Of a DNA stretch of 64,000 bases, positions 56,572-64,000 are shown piece by piece. Under the pieces are notes generated by a model. The model did no database searches. It was not told the origin of the DNA and saw nothing but the letters and a program-made list of their open reading frames with translations. The position numbers were made by a program, and so were the translations under genes. The first letter of the stretch is position 1; each line of letters starts with the position of its first letter. The DNA lies in NCBI RefSeq assembly GCF_900113605.1, contig NZ_FOPY01000006.1, positions 1-64,000 of the forward strand, read 5' to 3'. This DNA is from Modicisalibacter xianhensis. GTDB taxonomy: Bacteria; Pseudomonadota; Gammaproteobacteria; Pseudomonadales; Halomonadaceae.

Positions 56572-58044
56572 GTGTCGGTCGCTCTCTGGCAACAATGTCT
56601 TGGCTTTTTGCAGGACGAGCTGAATTCGCAGCAGTTCAACACCTGGATTCGTCCCTTGCAGGCGGAAGAAGGTGACGCCAACGAGCTGAGTCTGTTGGCG
56701 CCCAATCGCTTTGTACGAGACTGGGTCAGCGACAAGTATCTCAAGCGCATCAATGAATTGCTGCGTGAGCTATCGCCAGCCAAGCCGCCCAAGGTGACCC
56801 TGGCGGTGGGTAGTCGTCGTGCGGCGCCCAGCCCTCAACCCCGTGATCTGGGCAGCCCCGTCTCGGCCAGTCGTTTCCAGCAGCAGCCCGCAGCGCCTGC
56901 CGTACAGACTTCTGCGCGCGGCGACTATGCCGACGAGCAGGAAATTGAGCAGTTGCGCGAGGAGACGCCCCGGCGCGGGACGACGGGCGAGCGCCAGGTC
57001 CAGGTGGAAGGCAGCCTCAAGCACCAGAGCGGCCTCAACCCCAACTTCACCTTCGATACCTTCGTGGAAGGTAAGTCGAACCAGCTGGCTCGGGCTGCGT
57101 CACGACAGGTCTCGGAAAATCCCGGTGGCGCCTATAACCCCTTGTTCCTCTACGGGGGAGTTGGCCTGGGCAAGACGCACCTGATGCATGCCGTCGGCAA
57201 CCAGCTTGCCGGGCAGCGCGAAAACGCCAAAGTGATCTATCTGCACTCGGAGCGCTTCGTGGCGGATATGGTCAAGGCGCTGCAGCTCAATGCCATCAAT
57301 GACTTCAAGCGTTTCTACCGCAGTGTCGATGCATTGTTGATCGACGATATCCAGTTCTTTGCCGGCAAGGAGCGTTCTCAGGAAGAGTTCTTCCATACGT
57401 TCAATGCGCTGCTCGAGGGGGGGCAGCAGATGATCCTCACCTCGGATCGCTACCCCAAGGAGATCAGCGGGGTGGAAGAACGTCTCAAGTCGCGCTTTGG
57501 CTGGGGACTCACGGTGGCGATCGAACCGCCGGAACTGGAAACGCGCGTGGCCATCCTGATGAAGAAGGCCGATCAGGCCAAGGTCGACCTGCCGCATGAC
57601 GCGGCCTTCTTCATTGCCCAGAAGATCCGCTCCAACGTGCGCGAACTGGAAGGCGCCCTGAAAAAGGTCATTGCCGACTCCCATTTCATGGGCAAGCCGA
57701 TCACCCAGGACTTCATCCGCGAGTCGCTCAAGGATCTGCTGGCCCTGCAGGACAAGCAGGTCGGCGTGGACAATATCCAGCGTACCGTGGCCGAGTACTA
57801 CAAGATCAAGGTTGCCGACCTGCTGTCCAAACGACGTTCTCGTTCGGTGGCGCGGCCGCGTCAGGTCGCCATGGCGTTGGCCAAGGAGTTGACCAACCAC
57901 AGCTTGCCGGAAATCGGTGATGCCTTCGGTGGTCGCGACCATACCACCGTGCTGCATGCCTGCCGCAAGGTCCAGGCCTTGCAGGAGGAGAGCGCCGACA
58001 TCCGCGAGGATTACAAGAATTTGCTGCGATTGCTGACCAGCTGA
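56572..58044 (+). CDS. dnaA: Chromosomal replication initiator protein DnaA
   Basis: Binds the DnaA boxes and melts the origin with ATP. It starts at a GTG ([31 protein letters not shown]). The variable domain II is at about 85-150, and the AAA+ domain has [16 protein letters not shown] and [23 protein letters not shown]. The C-terminal DNA-binding signature is [19 protein letters not shown]. It is 490 residues. It begins the dnaA-dnaN-recF-gyrB cluster. Confidence 0.98.
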   Translation: MSVALWQQCLGFLQDELNSQQFNTWIRPLQAEEGDANELSLLAPNRFVRDWVSDKYLKRINELLRELSPAKPPKVTLAVGSRRAAPSPQPRDLGSPVSASRFQQQPAAPAVQTSARGDYADEQEIEQLREETPRRGTTGERQVQVEGSLKHQSGLNPNFTFDTFVEGKSNQLARAASRQVSENPGGAYNPLFLYGGVGLGKTHLMHAVGNQLAGQRENAKVIYLHSERFVADMVKALQLNAINDFKRFYRSVDALLIDDIQFFAGKERSQEEFFHTFNALLEGGQQMILTSDRYPKEISGVEERLKSRFGWGLTVAIEPPELETRVAILMKKADQAKVDLPHDAAFFIAQKIRSNVRELEGALKKVIADSHFMGKPITQDFIRESLKDLLALQDKQVGVDNIQRTVAEYYKIKVADLLSKRRSRSVARPRQVAMALAKELTNHSLPEIGDAFGGRDHTTVLHACRKVQALQEESADIREDYKNLLRLLTS

Positions 58045-58112
58045 CACACGGCAGCCATCGTCATGCGATGGCACAATGTTGCCCAGGAACCCAGTTCAAG
58101 AGTGGAGCCTTC

Positions 58113-59216
58113 ATGAAATTTTCCATCTCCCGCGAAGCGTTGCTGCGCCCGCTGACGCTGGTCGCTGGTGTGGTCGAGCGTCGTCAGACACTGCCGGTGC
58201 TGTCCAACGTGCTGCTCGAGGTGCAGGATAACCAGCTATCCCTGACCGGTACCGACCTCGAAGTCGAATTGATCGGTCGCACGGAGCCCAATACCGTCGA
58301 CGAGCCCGGCTCGGCTACCGTGCCGGCCCGCAAGCTGATGGATATCTGCAAGTCGCTGCCGGATCAGTCCGAGATCAACTTCAGCCTGGAAGAGGGGCGG
58401 GCGGTGTTGCGCGCGGGGCGCTCGCGATTCACCCTGTCGACGCTGCCTGTCGCGGAATTTCCCAATATCGAGGACGGCCAGAGCACCCAGGAGCTCAGCC
58501 TGCCGCGCGGCACGCTGAAGCATCTCATCGACTCCACGGCCTTTGCCATGGCGCAGCAGGACGTGCGTTATTACCTCAACGGCATGCTGCTGGAACTGGG
58601 CCACCATATCGTGCGCACCGTGGCGACCGACGGACACCGCCTGGCGGTCTGCTCGCGGTCGGCGGATGTCGATGTCGATCCGGTGCAGAAGCTGATCGTG
58701 CCACGCAAGGGTATCCTCGAGCTGGCCAGGCTGCTGGACAACAGCGATGAGCCGGTCAGCCTGACGCTGGGGGCCAATCATGTTCGTGCCCACACCGGTG
58801 AATTCACCTTTACTTCCAAGCTGGTCGACGGCAAGTTTCCCGATTACGAGCGGGTCATTCCGCGCGGGGGTGACAAGGCCTTCATTGCCGAGCGCGCCGA
58901 GCTACGCCAGGTCCTTTCGCGTACCTCGATTCTCTCCAACGAGAAATACCGCGGGGTACGCTTGAACCTAGAAGAAGGCAATCTACGCGTCATGGCCAAC
59001 AATCCGGAGCAGGAAGAGGCCGAGGAAAACGTCGCTATCGAATACGACGGTACGGCCATGGAGATCGGCTTCAATGTCGGCTATCTCATCGATGTGCTCA
59101 ATGCCCTCGACGAGAGTCGTGTTCAGATGACCCTGTCCGACCCCAACAGTAGCGCAATCATGGAAGAGCCGGGTGGTGGCGACGCCCTCTACGTTGTCAT
59201 GCCCATGCGCCTCTAA
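58113..59216 (+). CDS. dnaN: DNA polymerase III beta sliding clamp
   Basis: Ring-shaped processivity clamp. It starts MKFSISREALLRPLTLVAGVVERRQTLPVLSNVLLEV and ends in GGDALYVVMPMRL, the usual last residues that form the hydrophobic pocket for clamp-binding motifs. It is 367 residues in three similar domains. I placed the start at 58113 because a GTGGAG site precedes it and the family starts MKF; the in-frame extension upstream is spurious. Confidence 0.97.
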   Translation: MKFSISREALLRPLTLVAGVVERRQTLPVLSNVLLEVQDNQLSLTGTDLEVELIGRTEPNTVDEPGSATVPARKLMDICKSLPDQSEINFSLEEGRAVLRAGRSRFTLSTLPVAEFPNIEDGQSTQELSLPRGTLKHLIDSTAFAMAQQDVRYYLNGMLLELGHHIVRTVATDGHRLAVCSRSADVDVDPVQKLIVPRKGILELARLLDNSDEPVSLTLGANHVRAHTGEFTFTSKLVDGKFPDYERVIPRGGDKAFIAERAELRQVLSRTSILSNEKYRGVRLNLEEGNLRVMANNPEQEEAEENVAIEYDGTAMEIGFNVGYLIDVLNALDESRVQMTLSDPNSSAIMEEPGGGDALYVVMPMRL

Positions 59217-59260
59217 TCCTTCCGACCGGCGGCGCTCTTGCGCCGCCGCCGAGCGCAACG

Positions 59261-60370
59261 ATGCCTCTCGACCGTCTGACCTTCCTGGGCCTACGCAATC
59301 TCGACTCGCTGGACATGCGTCCGTCTGCCGGGATCAATCTGATCTTCGGTGCCAATGGCAGTGGCAAGACCAGCGTACTTGAAGGTGTGCATCTGTTGGG
59401 TATGGGGCGTTCGTTCCGTACCCAACAGGTCAAGCATGCGATTGGCCATGACAGCGATGCCCTGGTACTCCATGGCCGCCTGTCGGGGTCACCTCCCTTG
59501 CCGCTGGGTGTCCGTCGGCAACGTGCCAGCAGTGAACTGGAAATGCGCCTGGGAGGCGAGCGCGTCGCGCGCGTGGCACAGCTGGCCGAGGCCTTGCCCT
59601 TGCAGTTGATCAATCCCGATGCCTTCCGGTTGCTCGAAGGCTCGCCTGCCTCTCGGCGCGAGTTTCTCGATTGGGGAGTGTTTCACGTGAAACACGACTT
59701 CTTTGCGGTCTGGAAAGGGTTCCGTCGCGCGCTGAAACATCGGAATGCCCTGCTTAGGCATGATAGAATCGACCTTCAGTCCATCAGGGTCTGGGAGCAT
59801 GAGCTGGTGCAGTGGAGCGAACGGCTCGATGCACTACGCGAGGCCTATGTGGAACGCTTTCTGCCGGTCTTCGAGGAGACGCTGGCAGGCCTGCTGTCGT
59901 TGCCCGGCCTATCGCTGAAATACAGTCGGGGCTGGGATCGCAGCCGTGCGCTGGCCGAGGTGCTGGAGCAGGGGCGTGACAGCGATAGCCAGATGGGATT
60001 TACCCAACAAGGCCCGCAACGCGCCGACCTGCGCATCAGGCTGGAGCGTCGCCCTGCCGTCGAGGTGCTATCCCGGGGGCAGCAAAAGCTGGTGGTCAGC
60101 GCCATGAAACTTGCGCAGGGGCGCCTGCTGGAAGCCTTGACGGGGCGGACCTGCATCTACCTCATCGACGACTTGCCTGCAGAGCTGGACATCGAGCACC
60201 GGCAGGCTTTCTGCCGCTGGCTGGAGCGCATGCAGTGTCAGGTCTTCATCACCAGTGTCGAGCGCGAAGCGCTGGCCGGCCTGTGGCAGCCGGAAACCGC
60301 AGTCGCGATGTTTCACGTGAAACAGGGGCGGCTCATGGACCATGGACAGTACGACTTCACGACGGAGTAG
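59261..60370 (+). CDS. recF: DNA replication and repair protein RecF
   Basis: SMC-like ATPase that helps load RecA on gapped DNA. Walker A GANGSGKTS is near residues 28-36, ELLSRGQQKLVVSAMKLAQ-type signature and YLIDDLPAELDIEHR (Walker B) lie near the C-terminus. It is 369 residues. The coding sequence contains two parS sites, so this gene doubles as a partition locus. It is followed directly by gyrB. Confidence 0.96.
   Translation: MPLDRLTFLGLRNLDSLDMRPSAGINLIFGANGSGKTSVLEGVHLLGMGRSFRTQQVKHAIGHDSDALVLHGRLSGSPPLPLGVRRQRASSELEMRLGGERVARVAQLAEALPLQLINPDAFRLLEGSPASRREFLDWGVFHVKHDFFAVWKGFRRALKHRNALLRHDRIDLQSIRVWEHELVQWSERLDALREAYVERFLPVFEETLAGLLSLPGLSLKYSRGWDRSRALAEVLEQGRDSDSQMGFTQQGPQRADLRIRLERRPAVEVLSRGQQKLVVSAMKLAQGRLLEALTGRTCIYLIDDLPAELDIEHRQAFCRWLERMQCQVFITSVEREALAGLWQPETAVAMFHVKQGRLMDHGQYDFTTE
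59679..59694. promoter_or_regulatory. parS site within recF
   Basis: TGTTTCACGTGAAACA is a perfect 16-base palindrome identical to the consensus chromosomal parS. It is the first of two in recF and is the expected loading site for the ParB encoded at 9940-10854. Confidence 0.92.
60309..60324. promoter_or_regulatory. Second parS site within recF
   Basis: TGTTTCACGTGAAACA again, identical to the copy at 59679 and 630 bases further on. It lies in the last codons of recF, coding for the same VSRETG/FHVKQ-type peptide as the other site (FHVKH, FHVKQ). Confidence 0.92.
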
Positions 60371-62794
<2,424 letters not shown>

Positions 62795-62822
62795 TCGTTG
62801 TCCACTGGGACTGGTTTCATCC

Positions 62823-62855
62823 AACCCGGCTTCTTGCGAGGCCGGGTTTTTTATT
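62823..62855 (+). terminator. Rho-independent terminator after gyrB
   Basis: AACCCGGC (62823-62830) and GCCGGGTT (62841-62848) form an 8-bp stem, followed by TTTTTATT. It lies about 30 bases past the gyrB stop and ends the dnaA-gyrB unit. Confidence 0.85.
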
Positions 62856-62928
62856 GCAATGAGGTAGATAGTAGCCTACCAGCGACTGAACGTTAAACCA
62901 TTCCCCCTGAGTGAAGGCAAATCTGCTT

Positions 62929-63059
62929 CGCAGTCATGGGTCTCTTGCTGCGCAGCAAAACTAGAATAATCAATAAGTTAAATGCACAAAATGCAGAGAG
63001 TTCAACCCAGTTAACAGCCTGTGCTGTGCAAATAACCGCCACTGTCTTGCTGCGCAGCA
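62929..63059. repeat. Short palindromic repeats TTGCTGCGCAGCAA downstream of gyrB
   Basis: A perfect 14-base palindrome TTGCTGCGCAGCAA is at 62945-62958 and a 13-of-14 copy at 63046-63059; a more degenerate relative (TCTGCTTCGCAGTC) begins about 62929. They lie in a gene-free 438-base spacer (62795-63232) and look like REP-type elements or a binding site for an unknown protein. Confidence 0.55.
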
Positions 63060-63232
63060 TGAGAGTGTAGATATTGAGACGGGCGGATCGATGTAAATCG
63101 AATGGGCTCTGTGGTCCCCGGCGTGGAGAGGATAATTCCTCTGCATGAGTGTATATCGTTTACTGCACTAGCGGTCCGGCGTGGCGGCGATGCGGAAGGA
63201 AAGGTCTGTAACGGCTGGCGCGAAGTGCAGGG

Positions 63233-63847
63233 CTACGGATTGATCCATCGAACGTCAACAAGGATACCTGAGGCATCGTAAGACAACCTTGCCCTTAGAT
63301 TGTGTCGCCGCCTCAGTTGAAGCCAGTCCAGCGTCCTGGTCTTGAAATGGATAACTCCGAAATGCATCTTGCCTTTCGTATCGTGTGTCCCCTGCAGTGC
63401 ATCGGTTTCAGTGAGGGTGGCGTCAGCGTGCTCGTTCCCGGGTGGTCCTCCCGTGTAGGTTTGGCGTGTCCAGCTAGGTAGGGCCTGCCAGGCGTGGTTG
63501 GCAACGGCGCTATCTGGCGAGTAAATCCTGGCTGTTCCCTGCAATCGAAGCTGAAGTCGGGTCTGGCCGCAGAAGCCCAGAATTGTCATGTGAGGGTTTC
63601 TGGATAACTCCAGCCACTTGGGGCTGCGTACATCAGTATGAAAGGCGAGTGTCCGCGTTGCCCTATCCGCGTCGCGCAAGACAACCATGCGCGCTTGCGG
63701 TTTGCTCTCGGCATCGACAGAGCAGAGGGTCAAGTAGCGAAAGCCTGACTGCGGGTCGGCCACGGCATTGACAAGTTCAACCCAGGTCGAAGCGTCTATG
63801 TCGGCGAGTGTCAATGGTAGAGATGCCATCGGGTCGTCTGATGCCAT
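63233..63847 (-). CDS. Pyridoxamine 5'-phosphate oxidase-like flavin-binding protein
   Basis: A 204-residue protein of the PNPOx-like split-barrel family. YLTLCSVDAESKPQARMVVLRDADRATRTLAFHTDVRSPKWLELSRNPHMTILGF matches the FMN-binding half, and the C-terminal LDWLQLRRRHNLRARLSYD resembles the PNPOx end. It may be a PdxH relative, but several PdxH residues I would expect are not obvious, so a general flavin-binding role is safer. It stands alone on the minus strand. Confidence 0.78.
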   Translation of the reverse strand: MASDDPMASLPLTLADIDASTWVELVNAVADPQSGFRYLTLCSVDAESKPQARMVVLRDADRATRTLAFHTDVRSPKWLELSRNPHMTILGFCGQTRLQLRLQGTARIYSPDSAVANHAWQALPSWTRQTYTGGPPGNEHADATLTETDALQGTHDTKGKMHFGVIHFKTRTLDWLQLRRRHNLRARLSYDASGILVDVRWINP

Positions 63848-63882
63848 TTGAATTCGCCTCGCTACAGGGTGCTTTGGTTGGT

Positions 63883-64000
63883 TCAGTGCAAGGGTTGTAA
63901 AAAATAGGCGAAGCCCGCCAGATCATCGAATATCCTGACATTAGCCAATCCTCCCTTGGCCTCGGTGCGATGTCCCTTGCCGGTGCGCACCAGAACGCCA
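63883..64000 (-). CDS. gmhB: D-glycero-beta-D-manno-heptose-1,7-bisphosphate 7-phosphatase, C-terminal fragment
   Basis: Only the last 38 codons are in the window, read on the minus strand: GVLVRTGKGHRTEAKGG, then VRIFDDLAGFAYFLQ. The VRTGKG loop and the FDDL helix match the C-terminal end of GmhB-type HAD phosphatases, which remove the 7-phosphate in LPS heptose synthesis. A gmhB near gyrB is common in Pseudomonas-like genomes. The rest lies beyond position 64000. Confidence 0.65.
   Translation of the reverse strand, partial: GVLVRTGKGHRTEAKGGLANVRIFDDLAGFAYFLQPLH

Overview
The window reads as the replication-origin-proximal region of a gammaproteobacterial chromosome, most like Halomonas and its relatives (Halomonadaceae). 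This rests on gene order (rpmH-dnaA-dnaN-recF-gyrB to the right; rnpA-yidC-mnmE, mnmG-rsmG-parA-parB and atpIBEFHAGDC-glmU-glmS to the left), on high-GC coding style and on the look of the proteins. Species is an inference; no rRNA or tRNA gene is present to confirm it.

Layout: (1) 1-14.2 kb, minus strand: glmS (cut by the window edge), glmU, the complete F1Fo ATP synthase operon, parB, parA, rsmG, mnmG. (2) 14.2-14.8 kb: an AT-rich spacer with a cluster of DnaA-box-like sequences. (3) 14.8-29.0 kb: a polar amino acid ABC transporter, erpA, a CLC chloride channel, hemJ, thiD-thiE, hemL, a phosphotransferase/kinase fusion, a CsgD/VpsT-like regulator, rdgB-hemW-OmpA-like lipoprotein, and rlmJ. 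(4) 29.04-52.24 kb: a roughly 23 kb AT-richer genomic island between rlmJ and the 3' end of mnmE. It is bounded by imperfect 18-bp copies of the mnmE 3' end, the site used by SGI1-type islands. (5) 52.2-62.8 kb: mnmE, yidC, rnpA, rpmH on the minus strand, then a second DnaA-box cluster and dnaA, dnaN, recF, gyrB on the plus strand. (6) 62.8-64 kb: a spacer with short palindromes, a pyridoxamine-phosphate-oxidase-like gene and the 3' end of a gmhB-like gene.

The island is the most interesting part. Its left end carries a three-gene ubiquitin-like conjugation operon: a 'multiubiquitin' beta-grasp protein, a ThiF/E1-like enzyme with an N-terminal accessory domain, and a DUF6527 protein. A WYL-domain repressor of the BrxR/CapW type is divergent to it, and two inverted half-sites flank the shared promoter. 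Its centre carries a second WYL regulator heading a type I restriction-modification operon (hsdM, hsdS, dinD, hsdR), followed by a GmrSD-type modification-dependent nuclease. An identical 16-bp palindrome lies upstream of this regulator and again about 11 kb away, after the nuclease and before the island's AlpA/DUF927 module. The rest is mobility machinery (tyrosine integrase, small HTH/excisionase proteins, DUF927 ATPase, serine recombinase, a possible MobI-like protein) and several unrecognised genes.

On the chromosome, parA and parB are accompanied by two perfect 16-bp parS sites inside recF. Two DnaA-box-rich spacers (upstream of mnmG and between rpmH and dnaA) compete as the origin. Gene orientation favours the dnaA-proximal one. 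All family assignments come from reading protein sequences by eye; no database search was run.
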